From assembly GCA_945898055.1 (NCBI GenBank), contig CAMDGV010000047.1, positions 1 to 33,541 of the forward strand: 33,541 bases of DNA. The letters are read 5' to 3'. This stretch comes from Akkermansia muciniphila (GTDB taxonomy: Bacteria; Verrucomicrobiota; Verrucomicrobiia; Limisphaerales; UBA9464). Of the stretch, positions 16,206-24,295 are shown in pieces. Numbering within the stretch: the stretch's first letter is position 1; each line of letters begins with the position of its first letter. Under the pieces are notes generated by a model, which saw nothing but the letters and a program-made list of their open reading frames with translations, did not search any database and was not told the origin of the DNA. The position numbers and the translations under genes were made by a program.

Positions 16206-17618
16206 ATGTCTGTCCTACGCCATTTTCTCTGGAAGGTTTATCGTGAAGCAGGACAACTCGCGGATTCCGCTGAGAAGATTCTAAATCATCAGCGGGACCA
16301 AATCCCCAAGGAAAACAGCCTAAAGATGGCTGAGGGTATTGCCCGCCTTCGATCTTTCCGTAAAACGGGTTCAAAACTGGAAATCCGCCATGAAATGCAG
16401 GCTCTTGAAGAAAGCGCCAACCAATGGCTCAGGGCCTATCCTAACCCTGGGATTCGAGATAATCTCGAAAACTTCTTCACCATGGCCGTTCTCCTCTTTG
16501 CCTTTCGTCAGTTCTTCTTCCAACCAATGGTGATCCCAACCGGTTCTGCCCAACCCACCCTCAATGGCATTACCTCGAAGGATCTTCGTTTTACCCATCA
16601 ATCAATCCCTAACTGGCCTATTCGAGCCTTCGAATGGGCTCTGTTTGGGCACCATTATCTGGAGATCATCGCCACCGAGGATGGCGATTTCAACGTCTAT
16701 GATGGGGTGTCAGATCCGGCGCCGGGGTCAGCATTGAGAAATTTACTGGGTCGCAACTTTCTCGTCCGTGTCGGTAACCGTGAGTACCCTGTCTCTACTA
16801 CGATGAGCGAGACTCGTACCGACTTCATACGTCATGTGAGCCTGACCGATGAGTACGGCACAGTTCCCAAACGGCACTTCAAAGCAGGTGAACCTATCAT
16901 CCGCTGCTACATAAAATCGGGCGACCGCCTCTTTGTCGACCGCTTGATCTACAATTTTAAACGACCCGAACGAGGCGAAACGGTCGTATTTAAATCTCTG
17001 AAACATCCGGGAATGACTCCCAATACGCACTACATCAAACGACTTATTGCTACCGGCGGCGAAACTGTCCGGATCGGTGATGATCGTCATGTCTATATTA
17101 ACAACCGGCGTCTCGAATCATCTGACGAGGGTTTCTCTAAAATCTATTCCTTCGATCCGAATCAGCATCCGGCTTCCAGTGTCAACTCAGGCCATGTGAA
17201 CGGCACTGGGTTCGCCGAGGGTCGCTGGTTTGCTCCCCACGAAACCGAACATGCTCTCTCCCAAAGTGCCGATCCTAAAGCCAAAGAACTCCTTAAAAGT
17301 GTCGCCGCAGAAAAAGCAACTATCTGGCGCGCTTACACCAACGCCGCATTTATTCCCAAGGATGGGCCCTTACTCAGCCGCTATCTAGAAAGTAAAGGTG
17401 AACTCGACGCCCTCAGTCGATCCCCTTCCAATTTCTACGATGCGACCTCCGAGGTCACGGTCAGGCCAAGTCATGTGGTCTGTATGGGCGACAATACTCT
17501 GAATAGCTCGGACTCACGGATGTGGGGCGTTGCGGATTTTCCAGAAGAGCGGATCGTCGGACGTTCGGGTTGGGTCTTCTGGCCTTGGAGCCCTCACTGG
17601 GGCTGGGGTAAGAAATAA
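16206..17618 (+). CDS. lepB: Signal peptidase I
   Basis: This 470-aa inner-membrane protease removes signal peptides from exported proteins. A transmembrane segment (about 90-106) precedes the catalytic block IPTGSAQPTL with nucleophile Ser114. The general base is Lys278 in HYIKRLIATGGE, and box E is GDNTLNSSDSRMWG (Asp429 in GDN). The residue after Ser114 is Ala where most SPases have Met. The protein is longer than the E. coli enzyme (324 aa) because of a ~90-residue cytoplasmic N-terminal helix region and extra sequence in the periplasmic part, as seen in Verrucomicrobiota. The ATG at 16206 follows the structured element by 25 bases. The triple-fusion gene starts 81 bases downstream. Confidence 0.93.
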   Translation: MSVLRHFLWKVYREAGQLADSAEKILNHQRDQIPKENSLKMAEGIARLRSFRKTGSKLEIRHEMQALEESANQWLRAYPNPGIRDNLENFFTMAVLLFAFRQFFFQPMVIPTGSAQPTLNGITSKDLRFTHQSIPNWPIRAFEWALFGHHYLEIIATEDGDFNVYDGVSDPAPGSALRNLLGRNFLVRVGNREYPVSTTMSETRTDFIRHVSLTDEYGTVPKRHFKAGEPIIRCYIKSGDRLFVDRLIYNFKRPERGETVVFKSLKHPGMTPNTHYIKRLIATGGETVRIGDDRHVYINNRRLESSDEGFSKIYSFDPNQHPASSVNSGHVNGTGFAEGRWFAPHETEHALSQSADPKAKELLKSVAAEKATIWRAYTNAAFIPKDGPLLSRYLESKGELDALSRSPSNFYDATSEVTVRPSHVVCMGDNTLNSSDSRMWGVADFPEERIVGRSGWVFWPWSPHWGWGKK

Positions 17619-17699
17619 TCTCAACCCAAAATATAGGCCTGCTCCCGTCTAAAACAACGTTGCTCGACTCCTAATTCCCTCCCATCATTTAGTTTTGAG

Positions 17700-19847
17700 A
17701 TGTTGATGAAGACTCTTCTCTTCGTATGTACCGGTAATACCTGCCGGAGCCCTATGGCGGAAGCACTGGCTCGGCGGGCACTCGCAGATCATCCCGATTG
17801 GAAGGTTCTCTCGGCGGGCATCGGCGCAACTAATGGGCAACCTCCCAGTTCCTATTCGGTCGATGCACTTCACCAAATCGGAGTTCCTCTTTCCGGACAT
17901 ACCTCGAAGATGCTGACGGGCCGACTTATTCGTGACGCCGACTACATCTTCGGTCTCACCCGCAGTCATGTCGAAGGGATCGCACTGCTTTACCCTGAGG
18001 CTTCAGAAAAACTTTTTGTCCTGCGTGAATTCGAAGAAAACATCAGTGATATCGATCTCGATGTCCACGACCCTATCGGTGGAAGCCTGTCTGAGTACGT
18101 CGAATGCCGTGACCAAATCCAGACAGCGGTGGAGGCTGCCATCCAATTCGTCCTGCTATCCAACTCTCCGACTACCACTCGGGTCCTAGCCATCGGCGCA
18201 GATCATGCTGGTTTCCAGCTAAAAGAAGCACTTAAACCTTTGCTGGCCCGTCTTCAGATTGAGGTCGTGGATGTGGGCACTCATTCGACCGAATCCGCCG
18301 ACTACCCCGACTATGGTCGCGCTGTAGGCGAAATCGTCGCCGATGGTGAAGCTGACTTTGGACTTCTTATCTGCTCTACTGGGGTAGGAATCAGTATCGC
18401 CGCTAACCGAATTCCGGGCATCCGTGCTGCGGTTGTCCACACCGCTGAGGGCGCGACTCTGTGTCGCCAACACAATGACGCCAATATCCTCTGTCTCGGG
18501 GCCCGCTTCGTTTCCAAAGCACTCGCCGAAACTCTCCTCGAGATTTTTCTTACCTCTGAATTTGAAGGGGGCCGCCATGAAAGGCGTATCCTGAAGCTCG
18601 AATCCGCAATGCCTATCCAAATCGAAACAGTCGATCCACAGATCGCCGAAATTATCCGCCACGAACGACGACGACAGCACGAGAATATCGAACTGATCGC
18701 CAGTGAAAATTTCACAAGTCCAGCGGTGATGGCCGTTCAAGGGAGTGTTCTCACCAATAAATACGCAGAAGGGTATCCAGGAAAACGATGGTACGGAGGC
18801 TGTGAGTTCGTCGATGAAGCTGAAAAACTAGCCATCGACCGAGCAAAACAACTCTTCGGGGCTGAACACGCCAACGTCCAACCCCACTCAGGCTCCGGGG
18901 CTAATATGGCGGTTTACTTCTCCATGCTGAAGCCGGGCGACCGCTTACTCACTATGGACCTCAGCCACGGCGGCCATCTTACCCACGGCAATAAAGCCAA
19001 TTTCTCAGGCAAATTCTTCGATATTGTCCACTATGGAGTTCGACAATCCGATGAACGCATCGACTACGATCGCCTCGCCGCAATGGCCCATGAACACAAA
19101 CCAAAGATGATCACTGTCGGGGCCTCTGCTTACTCTCGTACGATTGACTTCCAGCGTCTTGGCGATATCGCCAAGGAAGTCGGAGCCCTCCTCTTGGCTG
19201 ACATCGCTCATATCGCAGGATTGGTCGCTGCGGGAGTCCACGCCAGTCCTGTTCCTCATGCCGATTTCGTCACCACAACGACTCACAAAACCCTACGTGG
19301 CCCCCGCGGTGGACTCATCCTTTGCCGCTCTCAGTATGCCAAAGCTATCGATTCTCAGGTCTTCCCTGGCATCCAAGGTGGCCCCCTAATGCACGTCATC
19401 GCCGCCAAGGCCGTCTGCTTCCTTGAAGCCTTGCAACCCAGCTTTAAGACTTACCAACATCAGACGATCAAAAATGCCGCTGCTCTCGCCGATGGAATGA
19501 AACGTAATGGCTTTCGCATTGTCAGTGGCGGGACGGATAATCACCTAATGCTGGTCGATGTCGGCGCCCGCGGTCTGACTGGCAAACAATGCCAACTGGC
19601 ACTGGATGAAGCTGGCATTACCACCAACAAAAATACCATTCCCTTCGAAACTCGCTCTCCTTTCGAAGGCAGTGGGGTTCGTCTCGGCACTCCTGCTGTC
19701 ACCACTCGCGGTATGCGTGAACCCGAAATGGCCGCAATCGCCGATATGATCAGTGAGGTCCTTCTCGATATTACTAATCCCGCCACCGCACTGACCGTAA
19801 AGGGCCGAGTGCGAGCCTTGACGGCAGGATTTCCACTACCCTTCTGA
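17700..19847 (+). CDS. Triple fusion: LMW protein tyrosine phosphatase - RpiB - serine hydroxymethyltransferase
   Basis: One uninterrupted 715-codon frame encodes three complete enzymes. Residues 1-155 are a low-molecular-weight phosphatase: the P-loop Cys10-X5-Arg16 lies in [14 protein letters not shown], and the general-acid Asp in DVHDPIGGS. Residues 161-300 are ribose-5-phosphate isomerase B, with GADHAGF and the catalytic Cys225 in [13 protein letters not shown], ending [13 protein letters not shown]. Residues 304-715 are full-length SHMT (GlyA, about 412 aa), with the PLP Lys530 in [14 protein letters not shown]. No stop or indel separates the domains. The SHMT part begins at an internal ATG (18609) without a clear Shine-Dalgarno sequence, so reinitiation giving free SHMT is possible but not indicated. 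The start may be the ATG at 17700 or 17706. A terminator follows directly. Why the three activities are joined is not obvious; separate rpiB-glyA neighbours merging by stop-codon loss is a plausible origin. Confidence 0.92.
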   Translation: MLMKTLLFVCTGNTCRSPMAEALARRALADHPDWKVLSAGIGATNGQPPSSYSVDALHQIGVPLSGHTSKMLTGRLIRDADYIFGLTRSHVEGIALLYPEASEKLFVLREFEENISDIDLDVHDPIGGSLSEYVECRDQIQTAVEAAIQFVLLSNSPTTTRVLAIGADHAGFQLKEALKPLLARLQIEVVDVGTHSTESADYPDYGRAVGEIVADGEADFGLLICSTGVGISIAANRIPGIRAAVVHTAEGATLCRQHNDANILCLGARFVSKALAETLLEIFLTSEFEGGRHERRILKLESAMPIQIETVDPQIAEIIRHERRRQHENIELIASENFTSPAVMAVQGSVLTNKYAEGYPGKRWYGGCEFVDEAEKLAIDRAKQLFGAEHANVQPHSGSGANMAVYFSMLKPGDRLLTMDLSHGGHLTHGNKANFSGKFFDIVHYGVRQSDERIDYDRLAAMAHEHKPKMITVGASAYSRTIDFQRLGDIAKEVGALLLADIAHIAGLVAAGVHASPVPHADFVTTTTHKTLRGPRGGLILCRSQYAKAIDSQVFPGIQGGPLMHVIAAKAVCFLEALQPSFKTYQHQTIKNAAALADGMKRNGFRIVSGGTDNHLMLVDVGARGLTGKQCQLALDEAGITTNKNTIPFETRSPFEGSGVRLGTPAVTTRGMREPEMAAIADMISEVLLDITNPATALTVKGRVRALTAGFPLPF

Positions 19848-19863
19848 GTTCCTACTTTGGCTT

Positions 19864-19898
19864 GGGCTGATCCGGCCTCACTGCGTCCGGATCACCCC
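19864..19898 (+). terminator. Intrinsic terminator after the triple-fusion gene
   Basis: TGATCCGG (19868-19875) and CCGGATCA (19887-19894) form a perfect 8-bp stem with an 11-base loop. The stem is extended by GGG/CCC across a 1x1 mismatch and followed by a short T-run. It starts 17 bases past the stop and probably ends this transcription unit. Confidence 0.7.
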
Positions 19899-19951
19899 TT
19901 TCCTTGACCAAACACTTCGAGAACTCCACGCACCATCGTTCCGAGTCTAAG

Positions 19952-21217
19952 ATGGGTGGTTTCAAAATTGAACGCTGCAAAACTTTCCCCTTGAACAACG
20001 GAAGCCCCCTATCCCGCGGTCATGAGCGACTCCTTTTGCTGCTCCTCGCCGCCGTTCAGTTTACCCATGCCTTAGACTTCATGGTGATGCTGCCGCTCGG
20101 TCCAAAATTGATGCGTGAACTCGCTATCAGCCCCGTTATTTTCACCGGTCTTATCTCCCTTTACTCACTGTTTTCTGGCCTCGTCGGTTTCTTCGTCACC
20201 GGCTACATCGACCGCTACGAACGTCGTCAATTACTCCTCCTCAGCTACGCGGGCTTCATCATTGGCACTCTCGCTTGCGCTCTTTCCCATAGCCTCCTGA
20301 CCCTCGCAGTTTCGAGGTCTATTTGTGGTGCTTTCGGTGGCATTTGCGGTTCCATGGTCATGACAACGGCCTCGGATATTGTGCCACCTCAGCGACGTGC
20401 CGCGGGATTGAGTCTGGTCAGCACCTCTTTCTCCATTTCACTCGCCGGTGGCATCCCGCTGGGACTCTACCTCGCCAATCGATTTAACTGGGAAGCTCCC
20501 TTCTGGTTCATTGGCATCCTTTCTATTCTCAACTTTGGACTCATCCTCCAGTTCCTCCCCTCGATGCGGGCCCACATTAGTCCCACTCGTCAAGGGGGCT
20601 TCGCTCAAGTCTTAATGGTCGTCAAAGACTCCAATGCCCGACGAGCCCTCACCTTCTCAGGTTCCCTCGTCTTTGCTCATTTCACTATCATTCCTATGCT
20701 GGCGCCTTACCTCATCGCCAATACCGGTTTTTCGGAAACCCGTCTCTTCGCTTTCTATTGCATTGGCGGGATCCTAAGCCTAATGACCACTCCCATTATC
20801 GGCCTCCTCGCTGATCGATTCGGCCGTTTCCGCGTTTACATAGTTCTGGTTTCCGTCGCCACTTTCATCACCTTCGGTCTTACCCACGCCGAACAAATTC
20901 CACTCTGGGCAGTCATCCCTCTGGGGGCCGCCTTTTTTGTGTTTGGCAGCGGTCGTTTTATTCCTGTCCAAGCGATCTGTAGCCTCGCTATCCAACCCTC
21001 CCAACGTGGCGCTTTTATGAGCCTCAATAGTTGCTCCCGCGATTTAATGGCAGGCCTCACTTCCACCTTCGGCGGTTGGATGATCACAACTTCACCCCAG
21101 GGGACCCTGTCCGGCTATGATTTTCTCGGTTGGTTAGCCATCGCTGCGGCCTTGATCAGTCTCTGGATCGGAGCGGGTGTTCGAAATGTCGAACCGAATC
21201 GTCCGTTGCCCCACTGA
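19952..21217 (+). CDS. MFS transporter, drug-efflux type
   Basis: The protein has about 12 transmembrane helices in two halves. The loop between helices 2 and 3 reads GYIDRYERRQLLLLS, the MFS motif A position, and helix 1 starts with FTHALDFMVMLPLGPKLM, typical of the DHA1 efflux and arabinose-efflux-like group. The substrate cannot be assigned. The frame extends upstream to a TTG at 19904, but that lies at the tail of the terminator. The ATG at 19952 is preferred and gives 421 aa with a short basic N-terminus. It converges on fmt with only 24 bases between stops. Confidence 0.88.
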   Translation: MGGFKIERCKTFPLNNGSPLSRGHERLLLLLLAAVQFTHALDFMVMLPLGPKLMRELAISPVIFTGLISLYSLFSGLVGFFVTGYIDRYERRQLLLLSYAGFIIGTLACALSHSLLTLAVSRSICGAFGGICGSMVMTTASDIVPPQRRAAGLSLVSTSFSISLAGGIPLGLYLANRFNWEAPFWFIGILSILNFGLILQFLPSMRAHISPTRQGGFAQVLMVVKDSNARRALTFSGSLVFAHFTIIPMLAPYLIANTGFSETRLFAFYCIGGILSLMTTPIIGLLADRFGRFRVYIVLVSVATFITFGLTHAEQIPLWAVIPLGAAFFVFGSGRFIPVQAICSLAIQPSQRGAFMSLNSCSRDLMAGLTSTFGGWMITTSPQGTLSGYDFLGWLAIAAALISLWIGAGVRNVEPNRPLPH

Positions 21218-21241
21218 CCTAGGTCCCTCCTCGTCGCGAAA

Positions 21242-22183
21242 TCAGGTTAAAATCTCTATCGGATTACCAGCGAGAAACGAAGCCGCTCCCATTCGTTTCC
21301 CTCCTTCGATCTGTACCTCGGTCAGTTCCAAGGCACCCGTCCCACAACCCACCACCAACCGACCACGTCCCGATCCTAAGACTCGACCCGGCTCCCCTTC
21401 TCCCTCCACTGGGTGCGCGGCATGGACCTTCAAAATGCGCGATCTAGAACCACCTGAGACCTCGCAAAAGGCCCCGGGCCAAGGCGTAAATGCTCGAAGA
21501 CGTCGCCACGTTTCGACCGAGGAACGTTCCCACCGAATCCGCCCATCTTCACGAGTGATCTTCCTCGCCACGGTCGCGCCTTCCATCGGTTGTAATCGCG
21601 GCACCAATGTCCCAGCCACATACTCGGGTAACCCTGAAATAAGCAGTCGCCCTCCCATTTCGGCCAGACGATCGTGCAAGGTTTGTCCCGTGTCGGTATC
21701 AAGAATTAAAGTTCGGGCCGTTGTTACGATTGGCCCCGTATCTAACCCTGCATCCATTTTCATCAAGGTCACCCCAGTCTCAATCAGTCCATCGACAATT
21801 GCCCACTGGATAGGGGCTGCCCCCCGGTATCTGGGCAAAAGAGATGTATGAATATTCAGACAACCGTACCTCGGAACATCCAACAATTCTTGAGGTAAAA
21901 GCTGCCCATACGCGGCTACCACAATGAGATCAGGGGCCAATTTCTTAAGACGTTCCAAAAACTCTGGATTCCTCGCCTTCTGCGGTTGATCCACTGGAAG
22001 CCCCCATTCCAAAGCGCAGAGCTTAACCGGAGTCGGTTGCAGGACCAAATCACGCCCCCTTGGTTTATCGGGTTGGCTTACGGCACTGACCACGGTCCAA
22101 CGCGAATCCCTAACCAAACTCCGCAAGACGGTAGCCGCTAGTTCGGCCGTGCCCATAAAAACAATCCGTAGTAAATCAGACAT
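21242..22183 (-). CDS. fmt: Methionyl-tRNA formyltransferase
   Basis: This ~313-aa enzyme formylates initiator Met-tRNA using 10-formyl-tetrahydrofolate. The N-terminus LRIVFMGTAELAA, the catalytic block NIHTSLLPRYRGAAPIQWAI and the Asp-containing GVTLMKMDAGLDTGP are diagnostic. The C-terminal domain carries RAFTPWPGAFCE. The frame is open to 22246, but the ATG at 22183 gives the usual N-terminus with the Rossmann strand at once. No def gene is adjacent. It is divergent from the DHH phosphoesterase gene (99 bp apart). Confidence 0.95.
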   Translation of the reverse strand: MSDLLRIVFMGTAELAATVLRSLVRDSRWTVVSAVSQPDKPRGRDLVLQPTPVKLCALEWGLPVDQPQKARNPEFLERLKKLAPDLIVVAAYGQLLPQELLDVPRYGCLNIHTSLLPRYRGAAPIQWAIVDGLIETGVTLMKMDAGLDTGPIVTTARTLILDTDTGQTLHDRLAEMGGRLLISGLPEYVAGTLVPRLQPMEGATVARKITREDGRIRWERSSVETWRRLRAFTPWPGAFCEVSGGSRSRILKVHAAHPVEGEGEPGRVLGSGRGRLVVGCGTGALELTEVQIEGGKRMGAASFLAGNPIEILT

Positions 22184-22282
22184 TTCTAAGACCTTACCTA
22201 GAGACTGTTCTGACGGGAACCCCAGAAGATTCACCGATTCTGACATTGCCTCGTCGCGACGACTCCTTGAGTTTTTCCAATT

Positions 22283-23224
22283 ATGGGTTCATTGACCGAG
22301 CCACAAGTGGTTCTCACGCACGAAAGTGATCTCGACGGTTTGGTTTCCGGACTGCTCTTGCAGCGCCTCGCCAAACATGTCTTTGGATCAGATACCCCCC
22401 TAGAGGCCTATCATTACCAAGGCTGGAAACTCCGCTCGCTTTCCGAACGAACCGCTTGGGTCAGTGACTTCACCTTCGAAACCCGCCTCGATAAACCCAA
22501 CTGGCTGATCGTTGATCATCACTCAGGTGAAATAGTCCCAAAACTAGCTAAGCTCATCCATGATCCTCTCAAATCGGCTAGCCGTCTCTGCTATGAAATG
22601 TGCCAACAACACGCCATCGCCACCCCAGAACTAGATCGAATCGTTCACCTGACCGATGTCGGAGATCTCTACACCGAAAGCGACCCCGATTTTATCGAAG
22701 CCTGTGACTACGGAAACTTGGTTAAAGCCTATGGGTTCTGGAATCTTCACACACTGATCGAGGGCGATATCACTCAGTTGCTGAATCATCCACTCCTAGA
22801 GGTGATGCGGGTCAAACGCCGAGTCGAAGACCCCATCGGACTTGAATGTGCACGTCATCGTATCGAAGCGCTTAGCCCGGAGGTCGGATTGGTGAAAACA
22901 ATCATCGGCAATACCAATGCCATTGTTCATCGACTCCTCGAACAAGGCCTTACTACCCACACCGTCCTAGTGACTCTCTTCAAAAAAGGAAATAACGCCT
23001 TTGTGGTCAGCTTCCGCAGTCGCAATGGAGAAGCCCTCAAATTAGCGTCTAAACTGGACGGAGGAGGCCACCCGAATGCCGCCGGGACCACCTTACCAAA
23101 ATCGGTCAATAACCACGAATTAGCCACGGAATATATTCGCCAGCGAATCAATCCGCGCGCTGAACCCTCTGGCCTCACCGGAATGGAAGACCTTTTGGCC
23201 CGCTGGGAAACAGCCCGTAAATAG
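22283..23224 (+). CDS. DHH-family phosphoesterase
   Basis: This 313-aa protein begins with a modified first motif, HESDLDGLVSG, instead of the usual HxDxDG. It then has DFTF and VDHH (about 86-89), and ends with a DHHA1 domain containing GGGHPNAAG. These features place it in the DHH/DHHA1 superfamily, near NrnA-like nano-RNases and related nucleotide phosphodiesterases, with Mn2+ as the likely cofactor. The substrate (short oligonucleotides, pAp or cyclic dinucleotide products) cannot be decided from sequence. It is divergent from fmt. Downstream lies the degenerate region starting at about 23225. Confidence 0.88.
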   Translation: MGSLTEPQVVLTHESDLDGLVSGLLLQRLAKHVFGSDTPLEAYHYQGWKLRSLSERTAWVSDFTFETRLDKPNWLIVDHHSGEIVPKLAKLIHDPLKSASRLCYEMCQQHAIATPELDRIVHLTDVGDLYTESDPDFIEACDYGNLVKAYGFWNLHTLIEGDITQLLNHPLLEVMRVKRRVEDPIGLECARHRIEALSPEVGLVKTIIGNTNAIVHRLLEQGLTTHTVLVTLFKKGNNAFVVSFRSRNGEALKLASKLDGGGHPNAAGTTLPKSVNNHELATEYIRQRINPRAEPSGLTGMEDLLARWETARK

Positions 23225-23312
23225 CAACGCCAGCACTCTCGAAAGCGGAACTACCCCGAGCAGCACTGCACCACTACCGAATAAGCGAGGCCACGTCCTT
23301 AATATCGAATTA

Positions 23313-23679
23313 GAGGCACAGATAGCCTTCCCCTGAGTTTTCACTCTCGGGCCAGACGAGTTTGTTCTCTTTGTTTTTGACCTAGACGATTTCACGCGGT
23401 TTCGCGCCCACCTTCCACCCCGCATCGGCGATGAGGCAGCAATCGTCCTGCAGGGTCTCCGCCCAGTAGTCCATGAGGGGCTGATAGTCGTTGTGGGCAT
23501 AGAGGAGCGGCGCGGTCTTGAAGGTTGGCGAGCAGGTCCTCGGCGAGGCCTGCAATGAGCGGCTAGGGATGACCGTCCTTGGCGAGGCCCTTGAGTTGCG
23601 GGACGGTGGCCGTTTGCCATTTCGTGAAGAGCTTCTTTGCCTTCGTTGTGAAGGCGGTGAACTCGGGGTGGGCGAAATT
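23313..23679 (-). pseudogene. hsdM: C-terminal relic of type I restriction-modification methylase HsdM
   Basis: Minus-strand pieces in two frames reconstruct the HsdM C-terminal region: NFAHPEFTAFTTKAKKLFTK with LKGLAKDGHP, then PLIAGLAEDLLA, then YQPLMDYWAETLQDDCCLIA with GWKVGAKPREIV, then KNKENKLVWPESE. Lesions are visible: a TAG at 23563-23565, one extra base near 23525 shifting the frame between LLA and TFK, and a second TAG at 23382-23384 where Gln is expected. The N-terminal helical domain, the methylase core with NPPF/Y motif, and the hsdS and hsdR genes are absent. The fragment abuts the DruA relic exactly. Confidence 0.75.
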
Positions 23680-24090
23680 GCGAGGTTGGGGAAGACCAGG
23701 AGGCGGGCGTTCAACGACAATTATTCTTCCCCCTGGGAATAATAATCGTCGTCGTACAAGCGGGCGTTGTTGACGGCCCTGTGGCATCGACGGACGCGCG
23801 GGCGCGGGGACAAGCGATCCACTTATCGCGGGCCTTAATGTGGAGGGCGCGGCCGGAAAAGAGGAGGATCGCGACGGATTGATCGTCGATGACGGCGACG
23901 TAGTGGTGGGAGGAGCCTGCAACACTGGGTTGATGGAGGTACTTGGTCCTCCTTAAGGCGACGGTCAAACTTCCTTGCGCTCTTTCGGCTCGATCAGACG
24001 GACCACGACACGGTCAAGAAGGCCGGATTCGGAGAGTATTTTTGCGATGGCCATGACTTCGGGATCACGGGGCGGGATTGAAACTTTGCC
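23680..24090 (-). pseudogene. Relic of a DUF4338 (DruA-like) protein, interrupted
   Basis: Minus-strand segments in several frames match DUF4338, the domain of Druantia DruA and of transposon-associated relatives. They are DPEVMAIAKILSESGLLDRV, then SSHHYVAVIDDQSVAILLF with RALHIKARDKWI, then HRAVNNAR joined to LLVFPNLA. A TGA follows the first block, a frameshift lies between DKWI and VNNAR, and a 48-bp palindromic insertion splits VNNAR from LLVFP. Both ends are missing. Whether it came from an anti-phage system or a transposon passenger cannot be decided. Confidence 0.6.
23703..23768. mobile_element. 48-bp palindromic mini-insertion with 9-bp target duplication
   Basis: GCGGGCGTT occurs at 23703-23711 and again at 23760-23768, flanking 48 bp. 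The inserted segment folds into an 18-bp hairpin (23714-23731 with 23735-23752, 16 of 18 pairs, three-base loop CCT). Removing one repeat plus the insert restores the DUF4338 motif VNNAR-LLVFPN in one frame, which supports a true insertion. The size is far below any autonomous element; it resembles a non-autonomous palindromic unit mobilised in trans. Confidence 0.6.
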
Positions 24091-24239
24091 CAGTCAAAAA
24101 ACTAATCCCAGCCTGCCCGAAGCCAGTAGCTCATTTCAGATGAAGTGCCCCTGCCGAAAGGGCACCCTTGGCAATTTTAGACGCCAATCTGAGTTTTGAA
24201 GTGAAGTCGAAATCCTAAAAGACGAAATTATCCCAAAGG
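24091..24239. other. Short non-coding stretch between the DruA relic and the terminator
   Basis: No gene is seen. A small hairpin, GTGCCC/GGGCAC at 24145-24165, is followed by AATTTTAG on the plus strand. Confidence 0.4.
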
Positions 24240-24267
24240 AAAGGGACCGGAATACTCCGGTCCCTTT
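24240..24267 (-). terminator. Intrinsic terminator of the LamG protein gene
   Basis: AAAGGGACCGGA (24240-24251) and TCCGGTCCCTTT (24256-24267) form a perfect 12-bp stem with a four-base loop. On the minus strand the stem ends CCCTTT and is followed by CCTTT. It lies about 30 bases past the stop of the 889-aa gene. Confidence 0.85.
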
Positions 24268-24295
24268 CGTGAATAAATTGACCGACTTCCGACGG

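Noticed and set aside
18609-19847. Independent glyA gene starting at the internal ATG
   Set aside because: There is no stop between RpiB and SHMT and no clear Shine-Dalgarno site before 18609, so the single fusion is the simplest reading; reinitiation is left open.
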